Shown: positions 25,555 through 36,315 of the stretch, piece by piece
How the letters are laid out: each line of letters opens with the position of its first letter
How positions within the stretch are numbered: position 1 is the stretch's first letter
Source of the DNA: Cyathus striatus
Lineage: Eukaryota > Basidiomycota > Agaricomycetes > Agaricales > Nidulariaceae
Direction: 5' to 3'
NCBI GenBank assembly: GCA_025738555.1
Contig: JAOVFP010000011.1
Span: forward strand, 248,001 to 312,000
Length of the DNA: 64,000 bases
Translations under genes and position numbers: made by a program
Notes under the pieces: model-generated
Told to the model about the DNA's origin: nothing
Seen by the model: only the letters and a program-made list of their open reading frames with translations
Database searches by the model: none

Positions 25555-25599
25555 CTTGCCCATGGACCTATCACGGGCTCCAAGCCAACCCAGTTTATG

Positions 25600-26028
25600 C
25601 GTGAGCATGATAGGTATTTCTTTTCACGCTCACGCATATTTCCCATAAATTGTGCGTGAGTGTTATATTCACACTCACCCGATTTACTTGAGTTTGAGCA
25701 CGAGCGTGATAGGAGTATCTATCACGCTCATGCATATTTGCTGCTACTTGCGTGGTATAACTTGCGCGTGAGTGGTATATATATTTGATTTACATGCAAT
25801 TTGAATGATAAATACGCCTTTTATGACTTTAATATATATCGTGAGCGTGAAAATTTGGCCTTGAGCGTGGCACGCTCAGTCATGCTCACTTTTGTGCGTG
25901 CACAGTAAAATATACGTGCCCCTTCACGCTCACTTAAATATTATTCACGCTCACATATACATTATTCATGCTCAGGGTCGAATTTCCACGCGCAGACCCT
26001 AAGCGTGCACGGAATTATCTCCCTGCCC
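25600..26028 (-). mobile_element. GGGCA-terminus repeat element, right copy with GAGCGTGA array
   Basis: Read on the minus strand it begins GGGCAGGGAGATAATTCCGT and is the inverted counterpart of 20049-20160. It contains dense GTGAGCGTGA motifs. It starts about 35 bp beyond the right flank of the Mutator-like MITE. It may be a truncated copy rather than the other end of one 6-kb element. Confidence 0.6.
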
Positions 26029-26899
26029 GATTGAGGATAATTATCGTGCCTTTTTAGATGTAATATACGTTAAAGATGTCGTGTTCTGTGTTATAGTGAG
26101 GTGCGCCTGTTCGACATGAAGTCAACTATATTTCTTTAATTACGACTTTAATTCTGCAAACCTGTTGGAGCGACCGGTTCCCACCTATATTGTAGTATTA
26201 TTAAGGTATGTCCCTCAGCCACCAGAAGATCGTAGGTTCGTACCGCAAGGCCTCACGAAGTAACGCAGTGATATACGGTAACGATGATACGTCACTGTAC
26301 TCCGGCAGTCGACCTTGAATCAATTCGTCCAATTCACGCTGCGCTGTTTTCAGTATTTCTGGATACTTCATCATTGCAAGAATGAATCCCCCAATAGAGC
26401 CATACGTGGTACCTACCGCAGCTAGATATGAATGTCATCATGTCACGAATTCATTATGGTGCAGCTGTAACTTACCCAAGTACGTCGTTACTGAAATTTC
26501 TTGCAATATCCTCTGGTGTTGAGCAGGATCCAGGATCGACGTTTCTGGGTAAGCTCGAATCCACCATGCCTTCGGAGACGAAGCTTGGGAATATTGTCCC
26601 GTCGCGCTACACCATGATTCAGAGCAATTTGTAAATATCGAACATAGAATAAATGTATAGCGTACTATAGCAGCTAAGGACGCAGTAAAAGGGATAGTCA
26701 AAGCTTCCTTTGACTCCATTCGGCCTTTCTTGGCAACTCGGTGAAAGCTAGCACCAGGGGTCCACTCGGGTATGCGCGCCTGCTTGAATGTTTCCTTGAG
26801 CGTTTATCGAACAGTTCTTGGGCTGCATCATAGGAGTTTAGTACAACGATGTTCGTTCCGAGAATGTTAAGGTGGATTTTATGTCCGTATCTTTTGAAT

Positions 26900-28430
26900 T
26901 TAGGTTCACAGAATTATCCAGAGCATAAAAACATATGATACGTGCTGTACTGTGGAGGAGGATATGTGCTTGGGGGTATCCTCTCGACAAAGAAATAATG
27001 CGAGTGGGAAGACGTCCGTCTGTCCCTTCAGATCCAGTGAGCTTGCGAGAGAGAGAAAAGGGGGGAATGCGAAGCTGATATTCTCGAAGCGTACGTACGA
27101 CATTTATGTAGGTAAGCGACACGAGGTAAACAGCAGTATGTAAGGAGTGAGGTAACGGTAATGAAAAACGCATTTTTGCCATGCAGGCAGAATGCCTGCT
27201 CTACATCCAATGGATACTTCAGATATTGACGTCCTCGTCAATCCCTACAACAGAAAGCTACGCTACAAAACAAAAGAGTGACACTGAGTAACACCATCCA
27301 AAGAAAAACAATCAAAACAATCAAATTCAGTGCTGCATGCGATAACTTCAATAAAACTTCTTGGTACGACGTCGAGACAAAAGGGGAATGGTGGTAACAA
27401 TGAGGGACTTGAGTTCGAGGCAGAAAGCTGGCGGCGGCGGAGACGACAGGAATTGAAATGCAGGCAAGTGCGATGGGGGATGGGGGATGAACAATGAACA
27501 ATGAACAATGGTCTTCGAGACGAATGGCAGATCCTCGTGTAGACGGACACGAATCTTCTTCGGCAATGCCCCATGCCAGCTAAGTAACTTCTCCGCACAG
27601 CTAACTCCCGGGCACCTTATGGAACTTTTTACGACCTATCAGAGGGATTACAACCACGGCACAGAAGCGTGTGGGACGGAAGAACGTCGTTGAACGTGAG
27701 AACAAAAGACGATGGTGATGGCGATGTCGACGAGGTAACGATGAGGATGTTGGTGAACAAGTGCCACGGTAATGAACAGGATGTCGACGAAGAAATAAAA
27801 GGATCGGCTCGCGGGGACAAGGGGTTCAGCATAGGAAAAGGATCTGAAACCCCTCGCGGTGGGCTCCACTTTGTAGAGGTAATAGATGCGCTAATGCCTA
27901 AACAAAGAAATTAGTAAGCGAGTCGGTGAACATCCGTTCGACCTTGAGGTGTTCTAAGGCGTCGAGATGGGAGGGTAAATTCAACTGGATTGGGAGGGAG
28001 TAGTTACATGATATTTAAAGAAAACTAAAATAAAGAGAGTACTTAATAAGGAATAGTTGAATAAAGCGGAAATTAATAGTGTTGAGATTGTAGATTGTTG
28101 AAAGAAAAAGGAAAAGTTTGAAACATAAAGCATACCAATGAATTGAAAGAAAATTTATAAAATAGAAACTTGAGGAGAGGGACGACACGGACACTGGTAA
28201 GGTGAACTGCGGTATTTAGTGGAGCTTGGTAGTGCGCAGTACCGATGATCTTGAGTAATTGCGGCGTCCGAGCTATGCAAGAGAGTGTCGGCATTGGAGG
28301 GAAATGAGGGAGAGCGCGAGAGTGCGCGCGCGTGAACGCGCACAAACGCGTCGACGCACGCATCAGCTGATTATGTAATGAGATCGGTAAAATATCCAAT
28401 TTTGTAGTGCAGGCGAAACGCCTGCTCTAC
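26900..28430. mobile_element. Insertion in P450 relic, with terminal hairpin motifs
   Basis: Compared with the intact P450, the first intron is replaced by about 1.5 kb. The right edge carries the hairpin GTAGTGCAGGCGAAACGCCT (28406-28434) abutting the exon. A related hairpin, GCAGGCAGAATGCCTGC then TCTACA, lies at 27183-27205. The part at 27880-28080 is an inverted copy of 16420-16650. No transposase is recognisable and the left edge is approximate. Confidence 0.55.
27880..28080 (-). repeat. Dispersed repeat, copy 2
   Basis: Inverted relative of 16420-16650, sharing CGGTGAACATCCGTTCGACC and the ACAAAGAAATT/GCGAGT context. It lies within the insertion that splits P450 relic 1. Confidence 0.65.
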
Positions 28431-28639
28431 AGTACTTCTTCCCAATATCTTCATATGCCTGTGCTGAGAACTTCGTGGGCACGTCCAGCAAGTTGCCTAT
28501 TATAGGCAACTTGCGAGGACCAGGAGGTAGTGAGAAGGTAGGAATAGAATTGAATCTGGAGCGGATGTAGGAGTAGGCTGTAATGAAGGTAAGGATGCAT
28601 GCAATGATGTCGGCTCTCTGAATGTATGAAGGCACGTTG

Positions 28640-29904
28640 ATGGACTTGAAGGTGTATCAAGTTCTCTGACCTTTAAGTACTTATATGTCTGACTTCCCGA
28701 CAATCTCCGGTCTTCCATATTCGTCCCATTCGTCCTTCAGAGTAGCGAGTGCAAGTGAGTGGGAAAGTATTGATTCGTACTTAATGTAACTTGATTGTTA
28801 TTTACAGTCTTGATCATGTGCATGAAGCTTGATGGGCTGGTAGCAGCATGAGAAATGATAAGAATTGACATTCATGGACAGACGGAGCCGAATAATACTG
28901 TACTGAGCACTTTGGCTCATCGAAGAGGAAGTATACGAATGTCCTCCATGACGGTAAGCGGAAGACAAGTGGTCGAGTCTAAATTCGCCTGGAATATATA
29001 GTTAGGCTTCAATTAAATAATGTGTTTTAGTTCGACTCATTCAAGCACAAAGTCTTATACTCAGCCTGCCACGGGCCCACGACAAGGAAGCACGAGGAAG
29101 GTTAGTAATAGTCCCATCCACTCTGGGAAGACATGCCATTTTTATCCCTGTTGCGCTGAAGGAGAAAATGAGTGTATGACACTTCAGACAGTACTGAATC
29201 AGATCACGTTGCATATGGTACAGATTTTAGCATATTCAGAATATTGTTCTCACCCTGATGCGCATTTAGAATCGGGGTGTATCATATGTACCATGATCTG
29301 GTCTTGGGTACGAGAAAGACCAAGAAGTTAACCAGATAGAGCGTCAACCAAAGACCTAAATTTGAGATAGCACATTGTGGTGTACTACCCAGAACCTGGT
29401 AGATACAGCAAAGGATTGCCAAGCAGACTCATGAGCTACCGAAGATATGTGTGTCTGCGACGCCAAACCTAAGTTGTGTACATAGACGTGATGCATAATG
29501 CCGAACCTGATTGGTAAGTACAGCACGTACTTATTCGGGGGTCGGAAAAGAAAAGGTCAAATATGGTCTTCGAGGTTTCATATGTTGTTGAAAAGACCAG
29601 CTACATTTCCCAGAACACACAATATCCAGAGCCTAAGCCTACGATTTTGCAGGAGAAAACAGTTTTTAAGCATCAGATATGTTTAGCACATAACCCAAGA
29701 GGTGGTCGAGATTCAAGATGGAGAGTGTACTTCCGAAACTGTCAGCCACGACCCCAGACATCTGCAGAGAAGGTTGTGAATAGCATTGTTTGATAGATTA
29801 TGGTGATGGAGAATGTTGGTTACCAGACATTCAGCCAGAAGAAGACTGGAGGCTGACATGAAACCAAGGATACTGCAAAGGGAACACGAACAGAGAAGAA
29901 TATA
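28640..29904. other. Interval without a supportable gene
   Basis: Short open frames only. GATAGAGCGTCAACCAAAGAC at 29334-29354 recalls part of a tRNA-Lys D arm and anticodon stem but is too short to call. Confidence 0.35.
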
Positions 29905-30079
29905 CAGTGGAACCCCCCTTATCCCATATCCGTCTAAGGCCATACGGGCCATAACCCATACAAGTCTTGGTCCACCGATTTGATTTTTAGGGCCAAGGAT
30001 ACCCCTCAAAAGCCATAATTTACGAAACCCATACACTGGCAGGTCCACCGACCCGTATGGAATAAGAGGGGTTCGACTG
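29905..30079 (+). mobile_element. Pogo/Tc1-like MITE, 175 bp
   Basis: The left end CAGTGGAACCCCCCTTATCC mirrors the right end, which read inward is CAGTCGAACCCCTCTTATTC. TA dinucleotides flank both sides (29903-29904 and 30080-30081), the target duplication of Tc1/mariner and pogo elements. It has no coding capacity. Confidence 0.8.
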
Positions 30080-30081
30080 TA

Positions 30082-31017
30082 TATTAATATCATTTAAAAC
30101 GAACGAGAGAACTAAACAAGGAGACATTTAGTGCCAGAGGAGCGGTCAGCTACCACACTGAAAGACTTGATACTTACTAATACGTACAAGCGAAGCCATG
30201 CCGCACAGCACCGAAGGGGATATCACATGAAGGGCAGTAGGAGAGTAGGAGTATAGTCACTGGAGGGTGATACGAGGTAATTAGTAGGGATGGATAAGTC
30301 GACATGATCGTGGTTGGGGGAAAAAAGGGTAAGGGTGGATGTCCGGACTCCGACAGTCAGATACTACTTATGGTCAATCACCACTTAGTGTTTCCCTTAT
30401 ATCGCACATTACTGACCTCCTGTTGCCTCCAAATTTTGTATTTGGATTCTTCTCTTATAAAAAAACACGTCTGCAGCTTTATTTTACAGAAAAAGCTCAT
30501 ATTTCAATGTTATGTTTTAGGAAGGTTGTTACTCTAGCCGGCTGCGGCAGCGCGAAATGGGCTCCTTGAGCGCTCCAGAGTCCAGAGTCCGATGGACTTA
30601 GAATGAAGCACATGAGGACAAGACGTAATTATAATCGGCGCGAACGCGTGCCGTAGAGCTATTTCACCCGAGTCTCATTTAAACGTACTACTTGCTCTCC
30701 CGATCGCGACGTACTGTATGTACTACAGGCTCCTCCGCTCTCCTATAGTGCTACATCATCCGTGATTGTGGATGGATTTACATTTTATACCAATGCTGCC
30801 GCTACCACGTCAAGCTCAGGATTCGTGGTCGCTGATGCCTCGCGCTAGATAATTTTCCCGCTCACGAGCTGGAGCGATGGGACGAAAATAGAAGTACGGG
30901 GATTTTCGGAAAGTGACAAGGATCATATAGTAAACCTTCACTACCATACATAAGGACAGATAATTTTTAAAAAAAATACGGTACATTCTACTTCTCCACC
31001 GTCGTCAGTCTAGTAAC
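30082..31017. other. Upstream region of the intact P450
   Basis: No gene is recognised. The last 200 bases probably contain the P450 promoter. No clear TATA box or binding site can be singled out. Confidence 0.35.
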
Positions 31018-33172
31018 ATGCCTTACAATATCCTCATAACAGATACCATAGCATGCATTCTAACATTCACCGCAGGCTACTACATCTACTCCAAGCGCAG
31101 CTCCACTCATACCTTCCCACTCCCCCCAGGTCCTCGCAAGTTACCTATTATAGGAAACTTGTTGGATATGCCTATGAAGTCCTCTTCAAAGGCGTATGAA
31201 GATATGGGGAGGAAGTACAGTAAGCGTATTTTCGGAGTGCATTTTCGTTACTTACGACTATGAATCTAATCAGAAACGGATATCCTGAACCTTAACGTGC
31301 TCGGAACGAACATTGTCGTTGTAAACTCGTTTGACACGGCTCTGGAACTCCTCGATAAACGCTCAAAGATATATTCGAGCAGGTATATATGTTTCTCTTT
31401 TCATCGTAGTATTATTCTAACACGACGTTTTAGAGCAAGAGTCGTCATGCTCGACTTGTACGTTCGAGATCGTAAAAATAGCTCTTTCACGACACTGACT
31501 TATCATCACAGATCGAATTACAGTTACCTCCTCTCAATCATACCGTACAATAGCATCTGGAGAGCACAACGACGCCTCTTCAACAAGTATTTCCACCCCA
31601 CCAATACAGCGATACACGAACCTAGAGCTGTTGAACACACCCACATTCTCCTTGGAAAGCTTCTCGAAAGACCTGAAGCATTTTTATCTCATATCCGACA
31701 GTAAGTTCTACGTCCGTCTCCGAATACTACAAACAAACTGCAACATTACATAACAGCATGATCGCCTCCATTTCGCTGTCAATGGTGTACGGCTTGAAGA
31801 TAAAACCAGAAGACGATCCATATGTCGAGCTAGCAGAACGAGCACTTGAAACCATGAATGATATGATTACTCCCGGCTCCTTTCTTGTTGAAGTTTTCCC
31901 AATGCTTGCGCACATACCCGAATGGGTTCCTGGTGCTGGATTTCATCGAGTGGTGAAGAAGGGTCAAATAGAATCGGAAAAAATGTTGAATGTTCCGTTT
32001 AATGCGTCGTTAGCTGCTATGGTACATTTACAGTTTACTTATAATTAGCTCTGGCTCATCATTTAGCGTGACGGAACGATATTCCCAAGCTTCATCTCCG
32101 AAGGCATGTTGGACCCCAGCCTACCCCAAGATGTCGATCGTGCTCAACACCAGAGGACATTGCAAGAAATATCAGTTATGACGTATCTGGGTACGTTAAA
32201 CCTCCACTCTATTGAACGCGTGAGATGCTGAGATAAACATCTAGCTGCAGTAGATACGACAACCGGTTCCATTGGAATATTCATACTTGCAATGATGAAG
32301 TATCCAGAGGTACAGAAAACAGCACAACGGGAATTGGACGAGGTCCTTCAAGGACGATTGCCAGAATATAGTGATAAGTCATCTATACCGTACATTACTG
32401 CGTTGCTTCGCGAAGTCTTGCGGTATGTCGACTAGTATCTGGTAGTTGGGAAATATATCTTACTAATGGTACATTCTAGGTGGGAACCGGTTGTTCCAGC
32501 AGGTACGCAGTATCAAAGTATATCCCATGGAATATATCTAACTTGTTTGAATTATCAGGTATACCGCACTACAACACGGAAGACGACATATTTAATGGTT
32601 ATTACATTCCAAAAGGAACGATCATCATTCCGAACCAAAAGTAGCTTCAACTTCTTAATTCATTACGATATACCACTGACAATCTAACGTATCAAGAGCA
32701 ATGTTACACGACGAGCACGAGTACCCCGATCCGCACGTGTTCAAACCAGAACAGTTCCTAAAGGATGGAAGACTAAACGAGGAAATTAGAAATCCGGAGG
32801 ATGTCGCATTTGGATTTGGAAGACGGTATGTAATGACATCCATTTGAACACTACCTTATTTGCTAGTGTTAATATTTACGTATAAGAAAATGCCCGGGCC
32901 GACATATCGCCCTGTCGACCTTATGGTTATCTATTGCGTCTATTCTTTCGACTTTCGATATTGAGAAACCTGTGGATGAGAATGGACGTGTGGTCGAGCC
33001 GACATACGAAATTGTGGATGGCGGGTTGATGTGAGTGGTATTTCTACGAGATTCACACTACTTGGAACTAACATTTCCCGACATTGATACTAGCCATGCG
33101 AAGCCCTTCTCGTGTTCCTTGAAACCGAGGTCTGATGAAGCCACATCTCTTATTCGGTCTTGTGATACGTAA
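31018..33172 (+). CDS. Cytochrome P450 monooxygenase (intact copy)
   Basis: This membrane-anchored heme-thiolate enzyme of about 500 residues inserts one oxygen atom into a small substrate with help from a P450 reductase. The start MPYNILITDTIACILTF forms the N-terminal anchor. It is followed by LPPGPRKLPIIGNLLDMP, WRAQRRLFNKYFHP (C helix), the I-helix AAVDTTTGSIG, the ExxR motif in LLREVLRWEP, and the heme loop FGFGRRKCPGRHIA, split by an intron at about 32827-32887 with Cys as fifth iron ligand. About a dozen exons join in frame, ending CSLKPRSDEATSLIRSCDT and a stop. It is a basidiomycete microsomal type; the subfamily and substrate cannot be named. Relics at 26190-28635 and 46804-47375 are its closest relatives here. 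Confidence 0.88.
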
Positions 33173-33338
33173 TGTAGAGCCGGCAAAGCGTCTGCCGTTC
33201 TATATCCCAAGTCGACGTCGTTTGTTTTATTCATTTCTATTGTCAAATCAAAGTCTGTTGGTTACTTTCGTCCCACAGTATTATACTATTTTATCATGTA
33301 TATAAAGCGCTGTATCTACTTTATAGCTCTCTAATCAA

Positions 33339-33515
33339 ACAACCTCCACTCGTAAACCAACTGCGTGATATACACTTGAAGCTCCGCCACGATCTCTTCC
33401 GCCCCAACGGAAATAACACGCGGGAACACCTATGCTTGTCTGGTTTTGAACTTTCGAGCACAATCGAGGTAGAGATCGATGGGTGGGGTGATGATGTTGA
33501 GGGCAGTGACTAAAG
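33339..33515 (-). CDS. Possible 3' end of an unrecognised gene
   Basis: Two minus-strand segments join plausibly: ALNIITPPIDLYLDCARKFK then TRQ, and after a short CATAG acceptor VFPRVISVGAEEIVAELQVY followed by ITQLVYEWRLFD and a stop. The composition is protein-like. Upstream open frames (about 33640-33900 and 33974-34201) may be earlier exons, but I could not chain them and recognise no family. Confidence 0.35.
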
Positions 33516-34924
33516 TCAAAGATTGAAACTAAGAGCAGTTCATGGTAATTTATAATACGGCAACGTATTGCAGTACAGATTGAGTTATATTGATCCGTAG
33601 TGGTTAGGTGCTGAAATTTAAAATACAGTCTATGGTGGATACTTAAGATATCTCTTTCGGGCCTGGGAATTCGCTGGGTCTCGGCTTGAAGCAGCTGGCC
33701 CAAAAATTAGTTGTCGTCCGATACCAACATGAGCAAACAATATTGGTAATGCCAGTCACCGATTCACCACCTACACTATCGCTGCCCCGGAGGTTGCTAA
33801 AAGCAACGCCAACATAACCCATCCAATACCTTGTCGTAAACCTCAATGGAGAGTTGTATACGACCACCACTAGTGGATAGCTAGAGGCCCCACGCATGGT
33901 GATAGTAGTTCTCTCACTCGCACATCTTCACCAGTAACTTCATACTGTCGCGTACTACTTACTAGTAGCCTTGCTACCAGCAGCCGATTCGGATAAACAT
34001 ATCCAGCCATTGCTGTATGCCATTCTGTTCCTCTTCGATATGTGGATTCTCATGATGCACCATGAAGTTGTCTACAGAAAGGTTGTGAGAAGGGGTACGA
34101 TACGAAGCTCCCTTGGGTTTGGATCTGAATCTGAAATCGAAGGGAATGTGTAGAAATGTACTGGATGGTGCGTCTGTTCTCAGTCTTTCTCTTATTGACA
34201 TACTGATTTCCTTCTGGCTCTACTGAAACAGTAATTAAACCTGCTGTGACTACGTACTATTAGTACCTACCGCGCATGCTCGATCCTCTTTCTCTGGGAA
34301 CACCTGTCTCTCACAGGATGTCGAACTCTCGATTCTCACAAGATACTTATACCAAGTCGTTTCAGCGTAACCTCGGAATCTGCTATCGATTTCGGGCACC
34401 TGTACAGGAAAGGCTCATGCAGCACCAGAAGTTCTACTCAGGTGTGTTAGTTGACGTAACCCGGAGATTGAAAACCCTCTCCTCAATATCTAACGGGATG
34501 CATTTCAGTCTCTTTCGTTGGTCTTACTGTACTTTATGAACGACATATTTCGCTCAGAGATGCAGCAGAACCTCAGTAACGAAACGCATATCAACAGAGG
34601 AACAGAGTGCGTGCTAGTTGAACGATGTATAAAATGCTTAAGTATATAACGAGCAGCGGCATGAGACAGGTAACCCTGTCTACCCAATCTGGCCGTCGAC
34701 TCTTGCTATGCATGCTCTCTATGAGGTTCGATCTTGCGTATCTTAGCCATAAGCGCGATGTAAGTACACTCCGCCATTACAAAGGGGGAATAGGCTGACA
34801 TTATATCTCATTTTCTTGCCTTATTTACCTGTAACATATGAAGCCTTTCCGTTGCGTCAAAATCTTGCTTCGAGTTCAGCAGCACGCGCTGCACGCAACA
34901 TCACCGGCTGAAATACAAACAAGC
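33516..34924. other. Interval with only tentative coding fragments
   Basis: Apart from possible exons of the unidentified minus-strand gene, nothing is supported. Open frames at 33643-33897 (minus) and 33971-34153 (plus) match no family I know. Confidence 0.3.
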
Positions 34925-35032
34925 GCCTGCCTAGCTCAATCGGATAGAGCGTCAGACTCTTATAAGTAATATGTGTACTTGGCTATTCACTAGGCGATCT
35001 GAAGGCTGCGAGTTCGACCCTCGCGGTGGGCT
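34925..35032 (+). tRNA. tRNA-Lys (anticodon CTT) with 34-nt intron
   Basis: The acceptor GCCTGCC pairs with GGTGGGC through one T-G wobble. A and B boxes are intact and the anticodon CTT is at 34959-34961. The intron, 34963-34996, ends in the same CTAGGCG as in the 13840 copy. It appears functional. Confidence 0.93.
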
Positions 35033-35118
35033 ACTATATTTTTGAGAATTAGAACTTCGGTCCTTTACACTAAACAGCGCCTTACGAAGTTGCACGGTCT
35101 GCTGGAACAAAAAATAGC

Positions 35119-35589
35119 GCCCGCCTAACTCAATCAGATAGAGCGTCAGACTTTTACAATAGGGGAATTCAAAATTGAAGTTACGCGGTACGCTACAGTG
35201 ATTTCTGTATCGTTGCCAAGAAGAACGAGCGGCGATCAGTTCGGAGTTCATAATATTTGGATCGTACTTACAAGAACCACTTCCTTTCACCTTACAAAAA
35301 TATATAATTTATTAGATAGAATGTTTGAATATATTAGTATCTACCCAACCTCCAAATTTTTAACGAGATTTCAAAGTGGAAAAGAGTAAAACATAGGGAA
35401 CATTTACGTTAGAACTCTCCGTTTGAATTTCTGATCACGTTTTTCGGCAAGGCTGTAGTGACTGTTCCGTAGCAACATGTAGTAACGCTACAAAATAGTC
35501 ATATTTGAATTCCCCTAATGTCGTATGCCGTGGTATGTGTACTTTGCTAGGTGATCTGAAGGCTGCGAGTTTGACCCTCGCAGTGGGCT
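35119..35589 (+). pseudogene. tRNA-Lys (anticodon TTT) split by a MITE in its intron
   Basis: The 5' half (35119-35156) and 3' half (35554-35589) are separated by a 397-nt intron, most of it a transposon (35162-35515). The anticodon is TTT, not CTT, still specifying Lys. The A box has lost its conserved GG (TAACTCAATCAG), and the T loop and acceptor carry extra changes (GAGTTTGACCC, AGTGGGC). Splicing of such a long tRNA intron is doubtful, so this is most likely dead. Confidence 0.8.
35162..35515 (+). mobile_element. 354-bp TIR element (MITE) inside a tRNA intron
   Basis: The ends are GGGGAATTCAAA and TTTGAATTCCCC, a perfect 12-bp inverted repeat with partial similarity further in (both ends hold GTTGC/CTACAG blocks). 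TA flanks each side (35160-35161 and 35516-35517), fitting a Tc1/mariner-type target duplication. There is no coding capacity. Confidence 0.75.
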
Positions 35590-36315
35590 ATTACTTCCCA
35601 AGGGCCAAACATTTTTACTATACAGTGTCAAGCTATTTTTCCGCAAAGTGCATCTGGATATATGGGCGCTGAACCTAGAAAACTGCGAAACCGAAATAGC
35701 TATGATGCTGGAATCTGGATATAGAATAGGCGGTCTACCAATCCCGTGTGGGAAGGGAACAGAGTAGTTAAGTACGTTTCGTTTTAATCAGAAGAAAATT
35801 ATATATGTTTCCAAAATTCTAACATAAACGATGACTTGATTTTACCTGATTCTTATGTTTAACTTTTAAGCGAATGGAACTGTAGGAACAGGTGCACTAC
35901 GTTGCCATATGGTTGTTTACCACTAACTACGCCATGACTGAGTCCCGACAGACCCGGAATTTCTAGCATGTAAATCCTGAGACATGATTCGAGATGCGTC
36001 CATTATGCATATGCGAGTGGACAGTGCGTCACTGCCCGCCACCGCCTCAACTCTAGAATAATGGCCGACGAGGAAAGAACCATCGACTTAAACTCTGATC
36101 AGGCGAATGAATGTTGACTAGTTACAGTTGTCGCAGATTTACGTTCTCTTCCTTGTAGCTGGAATCACAGGACTTTCGTTCTAACTTACTCCGATAGGGG
36201 TCCAAACGTTATCGTAACGTGGTTCATTTTAACCTTAATCTTGACCTCTTTATAAAGGCAGACCGAAAAATGCAAATGAACACGGTTCGTCTTACATTCA
36301 CCTCCGATTCACAGA
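35590..36315. other. Upstream part of duplicated esterase unit, copy 1
   Basis: No gene. From about 35810 this spacer is about 80-85 percent similar to 40494-41214, showing that the tRNA, the spacer and the esterase duplicated together. It ends in the TATA-type promoter of the esterase. Confidence 0.6.
36251..36256 (+). promoter_or_regulatory. TATA box of esterase copy 1
   Basis: TATAAA within TTGACCTCTTTATAAAGGCA lies about 65 bp before the esterase ATG. The same block is conserved before copy 2. Confidence 0.6.

Larger units (their letters stand above)
26190..28635 (-). pseudogene. Cytochrome P450 relic 1
   Basis: The first exon (28430-28635) encodes MPSYIQRADIIACILTF, the Pro-rich hinge LPPGPRKLPIIGNLLDVP and QAYEDIGKKY. 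The next recognisable coding DNA (HLNILGTNIVVLN, minus strand from about 26880) lies 1.5 kb away, past inserted repeat DNA. That exon then jumps from FDKRS...SSR straight to IPEWTPGAS-type sequence, an internal deletion relative to the intact P450 at 31018. A 7-bp insertion near 26535 shifts the frame before the I-helix (AVGTTYGSIG). The ExxR helix (LLREALR) survives at about 26245. The heme-binding end is not found. The gene is dead. Confidence 0.8.

Noticed and set aside
24248..25560. CRISPR-like reading of the regularly spaced GCAACGTCAC words
   Set aside because: Spacing is irregular, the unit is short, the ends are inverted and flanked by a target duplication, and the genome is eukaryotic.
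20049..26028. A single 6-kb transposon that captured the F-box gene
   Set aside because: Flanks TTAATTTC and GATTGAGG do not match as a target duplication; two truncated copies of a repeat family explain the inverted ends more simply. Kept only as a finding to test.
29327..29360. Possible eighth tRNA-Lys relic (GATAGAGCGTCAACCAAAGAC)
   Set aside because: Only about 12 bases match the tRNA; no acceptor stem, T arm or post-intron block nearby.
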